NCBI GenBank assembly: GCA_030268105.1
Contig: BSDZ01000003.1
Span: 7,529,501 to 7,593,500, forward strand
DNA: 64,000 bases
Direction: 5' to 3'
DNA from: Volvox africanus
Taxonomy: Eukaryota; Chlorophyta; Chlorophyceae; Chlamydomonadales; Volvocaceae
Position 1 is the first letter of the stretch; each line of letters begins with the position of its first letter. A program made the translations under genes and the position numbers. The notes below the pieces were generated by a model. The model was not told where the DNA came from. It did not search any database and saw only the letters and a list, made by a program, of their open reading frames with translations. Below are positions 37,021-47,800 of this stretch, in pieces.

Positions 37021-37122
37021 GTAGTATCCTGGGGTATCTACGGGCAGTGTCAAAGGATCCTGGACCTCAGATGGTCATCCTTCCAATCGGGCCTTTGTTG
37101 GCCGACACAACAGAGATACAAC
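37021..37122 (+). repeat. MITE-like family A, copy 3
   Basis: It starts GTAGTATCCTGGGGTATC and ends AACAGAGATACAAC. The interior CCAATCGGGCCTTTGTTGGC matches the reverse complement of copy 2. The length is 102 bp. Confidence 0.8.
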
Positions 37123-37248
37123 AATTTTATTTGGTGACCTTGCATCTTACACAATGATTCTGAGACCTGTAACAGCCTATCTGGCAACTTGGGAGAGAAG
37201 TGACTAAACCAGTAATAGAGGTGTATGTTGATAAACACCGGGGTCAAC

Positions 37249-37403
37249 CTTGCCTCAGCCGCCAGGTGTATATCAGCGGCTATCTGCACCATCTCCCAGT
37301 ATTCCGCGGGCCACTCATCCTGCTGCTCCTCAACGAACAGGCGGGCAGCACACTCTGCTTCTTCCCGTGAGCTTGGGGTGGGCACTGCGCTCTTCTCCAA
37401 CAG
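37249..37403 (-). CDS. Single well-bounded exon of an unrecognised minus-strand gene (partial)
   Basis: The segment lies between an acceptor ATGTGCAG and a donor GCAAG/GTTGAC. Its 51 codons read like ordinary soluble protein sequence, including SAVPTPSSREEAECAARLFV and DEWPAEYWEMVQIAADIHLA. I do not recognise a family. A family A element (37422-37525) lies immediately on the upstream intron side. It may belong with the fragments at 38.8-39.5 kb, but no joint reading was established. Confidence 0.35.
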
Positions 37404-37421
37404 CTGCACATGATCGCAATC

Positions 37422-37525
37422 TAGTATCCTGGGGTATCTCAGGCTAATATCCAACATGATCAGGAAACTGGACATCTTCCGATCAGGTCTAAAACATTAG
37501 GCGGATATTAAAACAGAGATACAAC
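37422..37525 (+). repeat. MITE-like family A, copy 4
   Basis: It starts TAGTATCCTGGGGTATC and ends AACAGAGATACAAC, but the interior is diverged (CATCTTCCGATCAGGTCTAA) and resembles the partial copy at 33298. The length is about 104 bp. Confidence 0.75.
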
Positions 37526-37714
37526 ACGCAGCTAAGCTTGATTTGAGCATCTGCCAATGCTTCTTTAACCGTATCACTAGCACCACCAGCATAGGAGATG
37601 TCGAGGGAATGTCCTGACAAGGGAACATAAACACCCATGGCCGGGTAAGCGATGGTTAGCATCAGCTGATAGGGTCAAAATGCCCGAGACGTGCCCTCCA
37701 GAGGGGGGGAGAGT

Positions 37715-37811
37715 GTAGTCGTACACATACGGCCATCACACCAGCACAATATAAAGGTGCAGAAGTGCCATATCAGCATCTCGGAAGGCCTTTGCAGCTC
37801 TCAACTACTAC
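37715..37811 (-). repeat. MITE-like family B, copy 3
   Basis: It runs from GTAGTCGTACACATACGGCC to AGCTCTCAACTACTAC with interior AAGGTGCAGAAGTGCC. The length is 97 bp. The two ends are near-perfect inverted repeats of GTAGT(A/C)GT. Confidence 0.8.
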
Positions 37812-38115
37812 AAAGGGTGCCTGCAATAGTCGGACCTGCTGCCAGCCAACAGGCAGAGGTGCTACCAAACGCAACATTTGCACTCGTCAGTGTTCAGCTA
37901 TCTAGGGGGTGTGGCCGCGAAGTGAGAGATTCCCATCCCCCTCTTCGGTATGGCAGGTACCATCGCTCAACTCCTATCCTCTCAGCTTAGCCCTTTCCAA
38001 TATAGTGTTTGGCAGAGCGAGCCGTTGTCAACAGATGGAGCCACCTCATAGCGCTTTCCATGTTCAATCCAAGGGTTTTCTCTGCAGTACCCAGCCCATC
38101 CGGTCCATGGGTCAC

Positions 38116-38156
38116 GTCAGCATCTCGAGAGGCCTTTGCGGGTCTCAACTTCTACA
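38116..38156 (-). repeat. MITE-like family B, partial copy 4
   Basis: Only the TTGAGA-side half is present, reading GTCAGCATCTCGAGAGGCC and then GGGTCTCAACTTCTAC on the plus strand. Confidence 0.6.
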
Positions 38157-38240
38157 GCCCACGTAATTAAAGCCATGTCAGCGTCCAGCTGTGACTGCAA
38201 GCAAGCACTGAAGTTCCCCAGCTGCGTCAATTGCCGCGGT

Positions 38241-38338
38241 GTAGTATTCTTGGGTATCTACGGGTAATGTCAAAGATTGAGCCGCCGATGGTCATCTTTC
38301 GATCGAGCCTTTGTAGGTTGACACAACAGAGATACAAC
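38241..38338 (+). repeat. MITE-like family A, copy 5
   Basis: It starts GTAGTATTCTTGGGTATC and ends AACAGAGATACAAC. The interior GATCGAGCCTTTGTAGG is family-typical. The length is 98 bp. Confidence 0.8.
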
Positions 38339-38549
38339 ACGCTGCGACTTTGGTTTGGTTAAGCAACGGGTCCAGTCTGCTGTGTGTGAAAGGTATGAGC
38401 AGGGGGATGTCCACACAATCGGTTTATCCAGCAGTTTTGCGTGATGTGTATATATGTTTATATGTACACGCCCAGGTGGCCTTTCCCTAAAACCCTTTCC
38501 CCAACCCTAATATTCACTACCCGTTTATCGTGTAGCGTCCTGTATGTAT

Positions 38550-38670
38550 GTAGTATCCTGGGGCGTCTACGGGTAGTATCCAGGATGACCTACCGTATAG
38601 GTGTGTATGGACGTCTTTCAATCGGGCCTTTGCTGCATATATAGGGGGATATAGTTAACAGAGATATAAC
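38550..38670 (+). repeat. MITE-like family A, copy 6
   Basis: It starts GTAGTATCCTGGGGCGTC and ends AACAGAGATATAAC, with a small insertion (ATATATAGGGGGATATAG) in the right half. The length is about 121 bp. Confidence 0.75.
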
Positions 38671-38844
38671 ATATGACCTGTTGTAAATATTATGAACAAG
38701 ACATATATACCTGTAGTTATAATATAAACACAAATACACAAATTGTTTTGCCCAATCTCGTTTCGCTACCACACAGCCCGCTGCCAAGCCCCCCGTGACC
38801 CCTGGAGGCCCCACAGCCACCATCATCCACGTTCCCACACCCAC

Positions 38845-38963
38845 CTGGACGTTAGCTGCGACTCCATCTGAATGACCACTGACTCCTGCTGGATGCACGG
38901 CGAGTAGGCCCCCCCCCCGTGAACACAGCGCGGACAGCAGCACCGTGAAGAGCAAGGTGACCG
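38845..38963 (-). pseudogene. Exon-like segment with a possible frame break at a G10 run
   Basis: On the minus strand one frame first encodes a hydrophobic stretch (VTLLFTVLLSALCSR). After a run of ten G, another frame gives a protein-like sequence (AYSPCIQQESVVIQMESQL) that ends at a good donor, CCAG/GTGGGT. Either the homopolymer carries an indel, or an unseen splice lies between them, or only the second part (after the acceptor-like CATCCAG) is an exon. No family is recognised. Confidence 0.25.
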
Positions 38964-39441
38964 CCCACGGGGTAATTACTGTCAGCGTACAATGGCAGTG
39001 TACAGCAGTAGCAGTAGTGTTGCCAAAACAGGCGCTAACTCAGCCGGGGCGAAATCCAGAAGATCCAAAACGAAAATTCCAGTCCTATTCAGACATCCAA
39101 CTCCGCAACCAACACCACATCTGCAGCAGCACCCGCGTGCTCCTGATACGAATGGGCTCCGTTGCCTTGTCGGAGATTGCATGACTGGGGTCATCACCTC
39201 CAATCCCCATGCATCGTGCGTCATGCCCTAACCCCATGTCACATGGCCACGGTCTCCCCACCCCACTCACCATACCTGGCCAGCACCACTGCGCATATCC
39301 AGTGCAAAATGTTGACCAGATTGCAGAGAGATGTAGTAATAGGTATTTTGCAATTCACGAGCTTGGAAACCGGAATTATGCAACAGGCCCCTTGACATTC
39401 TCAGAGACAAGGCAAATACAAACAGAAAGATCCCTAGCTAC

Positions 39442-39539
39442 CTTACGGAAGTGATACTCCAGCTGAAGCAGGGCCAAATCCAGGATTTGCCCCTTCCAGA
39501 TGTTGCGGTATGTGTGCGCACTGGTGTAGAAAGTCCAGT
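39442..39539 (-). CDS. Single well-bounded exon of an unrecognised minus-strand gene (partial)
   Basis: The segment lies between an acceptor ACAAGCAG and a donor CGTAAG/GTAGCT. Its 32 codons read WTFYTSAHTYRNIWKGQILD followed by LALLQLEYHFRK. The composition and splice sites are those of a genuine exon. The family is not recognised; the aromatic-rich sequence could be extracellular or membrane-proximal. It is probably linked to the neighbouring fragments. Confidence 0.35.
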
Positions 39540-40568
39540 CTGCTTGTCAAGATGCCGGGGGGCCAGGGGCCGGAAGGGAGCGAGCAGGAGGGGTAGACAG
39601 GGGGGATGGCGGTGGAGGAAGGAGGAGGATATCAGAGGGTGATGACAATAGCGGCAGGTGGTAGCGGCAGGTGGTATGTGACTGGCAGGCGTGGCAGCGG
39701 TCCGTTCCGTCTTTGTTGAATCCCGGCAACAGGGGCTCGGGGCATGGCTGGAGGCTCAACACACTGGCAGGTGCGTACGGCCAGGAAATTGACCAGAATT
39801 TGCACACATCAATTATTATATCCGAAAGAATAATTTAAAGAAGGAACTTTAATTCTGGTAGTAGTAGTAACATTACTATCTCAAGTTTAAAAGGAAATAC
39901 GCATAAATCGTTCACGAGTCTTTCCTTCCTCTTGCCGTCCATCTAACCTTTTCGGGCAACATGCTAGCCCTGAAGTGCCTTCCCCCGCCGAATGCGTTTT
40001 GGAGGTGCAACTGTCAAGAGTGGGCTTGCGTGGTATCCTACGTGACGCAATCTGCCTGTGCTGGACGCTCAAGAGACCTAATCGAGTAATCGTACATTGT
40101 ACTACACACACAAACATAATGTATGAGTGCTAAACGCACGCGCAAACAGCATCTCAGGAGGCCATTCCGGCAGACAACGACCACATCTGTGCACCCGGAA
40201 AAGGTGGAGAAAAAACGCGCCCTGACCGTGCCACCAGCCCGCTTTCATCAGGCATCCCTGACTACATGGAGTAACGTGGAGTTATAACTAGCCCAGATCC
40301 AATGGCACCCTTTCTCTCATTCCACTGTCCCCACCAGGCTATACGAGTGACGTTGAAGTGTTCCCACTTACTCCCACTTACTCCTTCTTTTATCATTTCT
40401 ATGTTTCCTACATTAGACTTATCATGGTTTCTATAAGTCTGCTAGTTCGAAACAGTCTCACCCAGGTCAACAAACAAACTTGTCCCCAACCCACCTATTT
40501 CATGCTATGGTTTCACCTCTTGTCCATCTAAGCATTTATTAAAGTAACACATTTCGGCATCAATTGCG

Positions 40569-40636
40569 TCTTTACAGCGTGCAGGCGCCCGTGGTACCGA
40601 CTTTACGGGCGCTAAGGCGACTGCATGCTGTAAAGA
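40569..40636. repeat. Foldback element, complete copy
   Basis: The outer ends TCTTTACAGC(G)TGCAG and CTGCATGCTGTAAAGA are inverted repeats, and an inner pair GGCGCCCGT/ACGGGCGC allows a second stem. The 68-bp unit could form a long hairpin. Confidence 0.8.
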
Positions 40637-40950
40637 CTTAATTAATGCCGACAATGTGCTACTTCAATCGATTATTGAAATGCTTGAATGTACAAACTGT
40701 ACAGCAAGACTTGTCAAATGGGTGGCATTCCGGTCAGCGTAGAATGTTGCAATTGATAAGATTTCAAGATGCCACAAAAAGTTATACAGTAACCGTTAGA
40801 TATTGTAACCTTAAATTGATGGAAAAGATGCAATTTTAGTCTTTACCTCTGCGGTCTCGTACTATTTGCCCCCTCCTCCAGCCCTCCTGACATAAGCTCC
40901 GTTTGCAAAAGAGCATTCGTAGATACAACCCGCACAAAGAGCATAAACAG

Positions 40951-41007
40951 TCTTTACAGCGTGCAGGCGCCCGTGGCGCCGACTTTACGGGCGCTAAGGC
41001 GACTGCA
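40951..41007. repeat. Foldback element, second copy lacking its right end
   Basis: It is nearly identical to 40569-40624 through GCGCTAAGGCGACTGCA, but the closing ATGCTGTAAAGA arm is absent. It ends about 60 bp before the PP4C start codon. Confidence 0.8.
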
Positions 41008-41066
41008 GTAGCTTGACCCGGCCACACGCTCAGCTATCCACCGGGAAGTCGCTGCCTTTGGGAGCT

Positions 41067-44000
41067 ATGGCGGGGCAGTCGGAACTGGACCGGTGGATAG
41101 AGCAGCTGAAGAAGTGCGAGCCGCTGAAAGAATCAGATGTCAAGACCCTTTGCCAGAAGGCCCTAGAAATATTGGTTGAGGAGAGCAATGTTCAGCGTGT
41201 GGATGCTCCAGTTACAGTTTGTGAGTAACGCCACTAGTCCACATGTCGCAAGTTCCCGCGCAACTTTGCAGCACCAGTAGAACCCAGCGGTAACTAACTG
41301 GTCAGCGATGTACATCTGCAAGCTTAATTGCAAAATTTGCGCGCTTTTGGCGAAACAGCCAGACACGTCGTTTCGTTGACATCTCCTATCGTCTATCTAC
41401 AGGCGGCGACATACATGGACAGTTTTACGATCTTATGGAGCTTTTTCAAGTTGGAGGAGATTGTCCCATGACGTGAGCAACTTCTTACGGTTGCCTCTAT
41501 GAGTTCCTGGGGTTGTGGCGCCTTGGCTGGAGTGGGGTGGGCCAGCTCAGTTGCCTAATCGTCATTGTCATCGTCCTTGTCGTACCAGGCAGATAGCAGA
41601 TTGTTTCCCTTGCTGGATCGCGAACTGTCTTCCACCGCACAAAATTAGCATAGCCACAGAGCCAGCCCTTTGGCTCCTCAGCAGTCATTGAATCAGTCCA
41701 GTGACTCTACAGCTTAAGCGTAGCTTTTTGAAGCTTGGCGAGCCCCTCTCGAACCGTCGTTGCTTTGAAGGCTTCGCTTCTCGACCTCATGTGGAATGTC
41801 CAACTTGCCCGCTCCGAAACCCTCCAATGCTCATCTTGGCCTCCTCTTTGACACACCCATATGTTGTCCGGCCCGCAGAAACTACCTGTTCATGGGCGAC
41901 TTTGTTGACCGGGGTTTCTACAGTGTTGAAACATTTCTGTTGCTGCTAGCATTGAAGGTGCGCGTTCAAATATGCGTGTCACGTGTGCGTGTATGTGTGC
42001 GCACCCACGTGAGCATGTATATGTGCGCGTGTGGGCGAGCATATGGTAGAATTGTCCAGGGGGAAGGCTCGAGGAGCAACGGTCAACGTAATCACAGAAA
42101 TAACCCATTCTGGCTTGCTGTGCACAGCCAGTTATAGTGGACATGATAAAGGCCTTATCCTCCCCTACTGGGAGCGTACTGGGAAGAAGCGACCAGCAAT
42201 TTAGCATCACGGAGTCACAGCAATGAGCCGTTTTGGCGCTGCGCATTCCACATCAGAAAGCTTCCAGCTGGGAGATAAACGAGAAGGCCATTACCATGCA
42301 TGCTTGCCTTAGCAAGCTGGCTTCCTGCGCACGGCTCCACGCCACATTGCCGGGACGGCTGCACTTGACGAGTGGGCACTGGGCAGGGAGCTTGGTGTCC
42401 CCCATAACCCCGCGGGGAGGGAGTTGGGGGCTGGATAAGAATGCCCCATAAGACCGGTAACTTGGGGGCAAACTGCTGGCCGTACACCTGAGGGGATCAG
42501 TGATAGCGATCTTGATCGGGGGGGACTGGCCACTGGCGGCTGCGGACAGACTTGGCGGGCCTTGAGGCGCGGACGCCTAGGGCTGAATCCTAGGGCTCTG
42601 GATTGCGGTGGGCCAGGTTCAATTGCAATGGCCAGGGTCAGGGTCAAGGACAACGAGCTTGCCAAGAGGGCAGGGGGCCATGGCTGGGAGCGTGGCAGTT
42701 CAGGATTATTGAGAAGGAATAAGTGAAAAGCTGACAGGAGGCGGGGCCTGGGGACTGGGAAGAAAGGCACACGAGGTGGAGTGCACTATTGATTAACCGG
42801 TCACTGCGGGCAGCTGTTAGGTCTTGGAATCGGGTTTGTTACAGATGTAGGAACCGTTTTATAAGGTCGCTATGGAGCGGTCGCCGGGTGGAGGGGGTTT
42901 CGGAGCCCTGATAAGCAACCTCGCCATATAGTTGTGTGCACACCATCACCACTGCCTCAAGAATGCCCCCTTGCACGGCTCTTAAAATTTAGATTATCTT
43001 GGTTTTATCGTTTTAGGAAAACACATTTCGCGCGTGTCGCTGTGTCTTGTTTCCTTTCCTTGCAGGTTCGGTACCCCGATCGCATCACGCTGATCCGAGG
43101 CAATCATGAAAGCCGACAGATCACGCAGGTGAGGGGAGAAGTGAGGTGGACCGGGGCAGTGAGGTGAGGTGGATAGCTGTACATGCCTCGCAGCACACGC
43201 GCTCACTATGTCCGACTAGATTGCATCATGATTCACACGTCCCTTCAGCTTGTCGATCATCCTTAAAATATCCTAAAAAGGTATTTGGTTGTTCTTACAA
43301 AACCTGCTGCTGCATGCGCCTCTGAACAAACGTACAATGTACAGGTGTACGGCTTTTACGACGAGTGCTTACGAAAGTACGGCTCCGTCAACGTTTGGCG
43401 ATATTGCACCGATGTGTTCGACTACCTAAGGCAGGTTCACGTTTGGCGCCCTCAGGCTGGTTGAACCGTTTGGCGCCCTCTCCCGGGGAAGAAGAAAACC
43501 CCGCAGGATGGGATGGGATGGGATGGCAGCTTTGATTTGGAGGGGACTTTGCAGCGGTCACACTGGGAGGCTGCGGAGAGAACTCGTGCATGCCTATAAA
43601 TGCTGCTCCAGGGTTGCATGCTTTTTGTACCTTTTTTAACCTGCTTTAAACCCCACCCTAAACCCCCTACAAAAAGGTGCATGCCTACAAATGCCGCCAA
43701 TTGAGGCTCTCCACCCAAACAAACAATTTACCTATGCACACACGCAGTCTCTCCGCGGTCATTGACAATTCAATTTTCGCCGTGCATGGAGGCTTGTCCC
43801 CCACCATCTCAACACTCGATCAGGTACGTGGGCCGACGTGGTGGACAGCTGCACAGGCTTGCAGACGGGATTGATACGGAGGTCAATAAGTCCGCGTAAT
43901 ACAAATTTTGTTTCGTGTGGCGTCACTGCCGCTGCTGTCACGGTTGCGGGTCTGCAGGGATAACTTCTTCCGCATTGCACCGATCCGGCGCTTCCGCCGC

Positions 44001-44875
44001 TTCTCTTTCCGCAGATTCGAACCATTGACCGCAAGCAGGAGGTCCCTCACGACGGCGCCATGTGTGACCTGCTGTGGTCCGACCCTGAGGACATTGAGGG
44101 CTGGGGTCTGTCGCCGCGGGGAGCAGGCTTCCTGTTCGGTGCGGACGTGTGCCGGGCCTTCACTGACGCCAACAAGATCGACCTCATCTGCAGAGCGCAC
44201 CAATTAGTGATGGACGGATACAAGACAATGTTTAATGACAAGCTCGTCACGGTCTGGTCCGCACCCAATTACTGTTACCGGTGAGATGAAGGCGCCGATT
44301 GGGCCTTACAGGCGGTGAAAAAGTGGGGAAACCCCTAAGAACGTGAAACAAGAGCTAAAAAGGCGCATAAAGGGGGGAAATGAAAGAATGCGGGTAGTTG
44401 ATTATCGGAAATTTAGATCTGATCCAACTGGAAGTGCCAAGAGTTGGATATACTGAAGGGCGGAGGAAGGGAGGGTTCACCCACTTGGCGCCACATCGCG
44501 ATTGCATACATACGCATACATGCACACACACGTACACACACATGACACCATACATGCACATTCACACCGATACAAACGTGTGTCTGTGTCTGGTGATAGA
44601 CAGCGGCTGTGGTGCCTTTATGCTCCTGTTTCTTCTGTTCTTGTCTACGCAGATGCGGGAATGTAGCGGCGATTATGGAGGTGGACGAGCACCTAGGGAA
44701 GAACTACAAGGTGGGTGCTGGCACTCTGTTGCTCGTGATCACTGGTTTCACCATCCACATACCACCTTCAAAACCACTCCCGGTTGGTTGCTGCGCGGCG
44801 CAGGTGTTCGAGGCGGCCCCTCAGGAGGTCCGGGGCATCCAGTCAAAACGAGCCGCACCCGACTACTTCCTGTAA
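41067..44875 (+). CDS. PP4C: Serine/threonine protein phosphatase 4 catalytic subunit
   Basis: Metal-dependent PPP-family phosphatase. Nine exons join in phase to 307 codons, the same length as human PP4C: 41067-41220, 41403-41472, 41879-41957, 43066-43128, 43345-43430, 43748-43823, 44015-44280, 44653-44710 and 44804-44875. All catalytic motifs are present: GDIHGQ, GDFVDRG, RGNHE, HGGLSP and the later CRAHQ histidine, plus the [11 protein letters not shown] loop. The N-terminus ([20 protein letters not shown]) and [16 protein letters not shown] point to PP4 rather than PP2A or PP6. The C-terminus ends DYFL, the carboxymethylation-type tail. The intron after VFDYL begins with GC (CTAAG/GCAGGT), the only donor that keeps frame into [10 protein letters not shown] foldback repeat lies just upstream of the start. 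Confidence 0.97.
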
Positions 44876-47800
44876 TAGCTAACCTGACTTAACTCGGCAC
44901 TTGATCTCTTCTGTAATCCGATCGTAGCACCGCTCCAGCCGCCATCAGTCAGTCCGTCGGTCGGCCACGCAGCGGACCTCTTTACGGTGACACAGCGCAC
45001 GACATCTCTACGGTGAGGGATCCGCTCGAGGGAATGACAGCCCACCATAGCGCTGGGTCCAGGGCGCCGTATATGTAGCACAGAGTGGTTGGCACAGCCA
45101 CATGGCGGGGTGTAAAACACGTGGCTTCGGTAGCTGTGCCGCGATCCTGGGGCTGAGAGCCCGCCACCACGACTGGGACAAAACAATCAGACACCGCCTC
45201 ATGTCGGAATGTGGAGCATAAAGTCGGCACTGTCAGCACTGTGGTGGGTGGTCGTGGTGGTGGTAATCGGAGGGGAAACTGTCGTGATGCCGCGGCGTTG
45301 CGTTAGCTACCGTGCTGCGGTCTGGAGTGGCGGAGGGAGGATGTAATGGGGATGGAGACGGTGTTCAGCACTGTTCGGCGCTGTCTGTATAGCGCATAAT
45401 GGGGATGCGCGTCCTGTCTGCTGGCGGGCTCCTAGTGCTGGTCCTGGTGCCGCCAGTACACACGCAGACGCTTTCCATCTGGTCCTGGGACTGTGTGCTG
45501 CTGCCTTCCTTGCCGCACCGCACCCTTCCGTTTCTACCCATCCCGCTCCTCGTTCATGAGGTCATTGCCGCCAACAGCGGCAGCAGCAGTAGCGGCAGCG
45601 ATGGTGGCAGCGGTAGGTAGTGGTATAATAGTGGTGGCAAGTTTGATGCCCCGAAGCACGGACTGATTGATGAGGCAAAGCAGGCAGGAGCGAACGAGGG
45701 TTCACGCCGCGGTCAACAAATATTGAACGGCAGATGATAGCATGGAATCGGAGGGGGGAGGAGGGACGTGGAAGGCATCGCCTCCCCTCGTCGCAAAAAC
45801 ACACACACGAGCACACGACATCCGCTTTGCTGCTTCTTCCGCTTTGGCTGATGTGGGGGAGGATTGCGATGTTGGAAAAAGGGATCATGAAATGGAGGGC
45901 AGCGGAATTTTTCGGCGACGTAACGGACGGAATGGCCCCTTCGGAAAGATATGTGTTTATACAACTTCATATTTTTCTCTGTGTATGTGTGTGTGTGTGT
46001 GTGTGTGTGTCATTCTCTCTCCCTCTCTCGTCATACCTCCTTTGTTTGGTGCCGAAACACTTCTCGTCTGCCTAACCAGGTAATTCCGACTGTTCTTGTC
46101 GTGTTGCATGTCGGTCGGTCGGCGGTATTTCGCAACCAAAAAACACTACGCTTCAATTGACGGCAGACGGCAATGAGGTTGGGGTTCCATGATGGAGGAG
46201 GTGACGGTGATGTACTGATGTTTGGGAACCAGACCATGACCGGCCCGACGGAAAGCGCAGCGTCGCCGTGGGCACCTGGGGCCATCACCACCAAGCGCCG
46301 GGGGGCGCCACCTAGGCGCGTATCTATCCGCCCATAGAGAACAAATTTACGAGCCACAATCATGTTGGGGAGGGGAGGGGAGGTGGTTAACTTGCATAGT
46401 AGGTTGTTGAAAGTCTGGATCCTGAGTTCTTGAGCCTTCGTTGTTCTAAGGCTAAGACTACGCCTTGCATACCTCACGGATCCTGTGATGCTGAGCGTGA
46501 GGTGCTCCTCGGCTGCCGCATACCGTGGCTGCTGCTAGCTTCGTTAGGTTCCTTCATGCGCTCTTCGTGGCAGGAAGGAGCTTCGTGCGTCTGGAGCAGC
46601 TCGGGTATACGGTTTTGCTGGTAAGCGTGCGCTTACGAGTACGAATACTGTGTTCCGTTGCCGACTGCTGTTGGGTTTGGGGTTTCTGTCAAAAGAATGG
46701 TACGGAGCACTGCATTGTGAAATTCGGAGGTTTCGGAGCGAGTGATACTCTAGGAAGCAGGGCGCATCGTTGCCTTGGGGCGGTATGGCGTGGTCCTTGC
46801 CTGCCGCAGAGCGATGAGGAAAGAGACGTGCTTGGGTGCATTACAAGACGTTTTAAGTTGCTATCTGAGACAAATGGATGTGACAGGCCAGGGTCAGGTG
46901 TAAGGATTCCCACATTGCCGTGGAAGGCGGTGATGATAACTTGAAGGCAGCGGCGGCGGGGAGTTGGCATCCGGGTGGTGCACAGCTGGCACACCTTCCA
47001 AACCAGCAAAATGTCTTTTGGCAGACTGGTGGGACGGCGTGGGGTGAAAGCAGCTGGACTATCCCGGCTGTCTACACTGGGTACTACTGAGATACTACCC
47101 CATCACCACCCCTTTCGCCAAAAGGGGTAATACATTGCACAGCACAGGGAAGTCCCTGCTTGGTATTGGAAGTTCTTCTTCGTCTGGGAGCTGTGGGAGG
47201 GGGGGTTTAGGAGCTGGTGGCAGGGAGACTGCTCTTTACACCTTGCTGCTTACGCTGTCTCGGCGTCTTTTTCCTGCGCCATGAGGTGCTATGTACCTAT
47301 TTTTGCCGGGTAGGCCTCCGGCTTTCCTTGCGAGGTGTCTCTTGCAAATTGGCTTACCTCGCGTACAGACCCCAACGGGCATATGGACGCTACCAACCGT
47401 TCACGCCTGCTCACGTGCTCACGACACGAAAAGCTATTTATTTAATAACGAACGAGTATATACTGTACACAAACTCGCCGGCTATCAAAAATCATATGAC
47501 GTCTCGGTAGTGACGTAGGCGTCCACCCGACTTTGCTGGAGGGGGACGAGGGAAGAAGCGCTGTGGGAGCGCTTTGCGCTCGGGAGGGAGGGAGAAGTGT
47601 GCCGAAGCTGCTCTCCCCCCACGAGGATGAATTGGTTTCGTGGCGGGCGTTTAGGAAAGGCGTCGGACGCAGTCACAGGAGTACATGGGCGCTGCAAGGC
47701 GGGCTGGTACATCATAACCAATATCCGACCAAAAGTTTCCGTCAGGGGCAGTTTTAGCCGTTGGTGAAACCGCGGTGCAGCCTGTGCGCTGCTCATGCTT

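Larger units (their letters stand above)
31409..41066. other. Repeat-rich block between adenylate kinase and PP4C
   Basis: This 9.7-kb stretch holds no identifiable gene. The central part (about 33.5-36.2 kb) is AT-rich and almost free of open frames. Many copies of two short MITE-like families occur at 33.0-38.7 kb, and a foldback element occurs twice near 40.6 and 41.0 kb. Several minus-strand exon-like segments with good splice sites (32512-32200, 37403-37249, 38963-38845, 39539-39442) suggest one or two unrecognised genes with repeat-loaded introns; these are listed separately. Confidence 0.6.

Noticed and set aside
33000..38700. CRISPR-like regularity of short repeats
   Set aside because: Copies vary in orientation and spacing and have terminal inverted repeats, which fits small transposons and not a CRISPR array.
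45399..45620. Small frame with a signal-peptide-like start (MGMRVLSAGGLLVLVLV)
   Set aside because: It lies in the 3' flank of PP4C, has no partner exon, no homology that I can recognise and a low-complexity Ser/Gly end.
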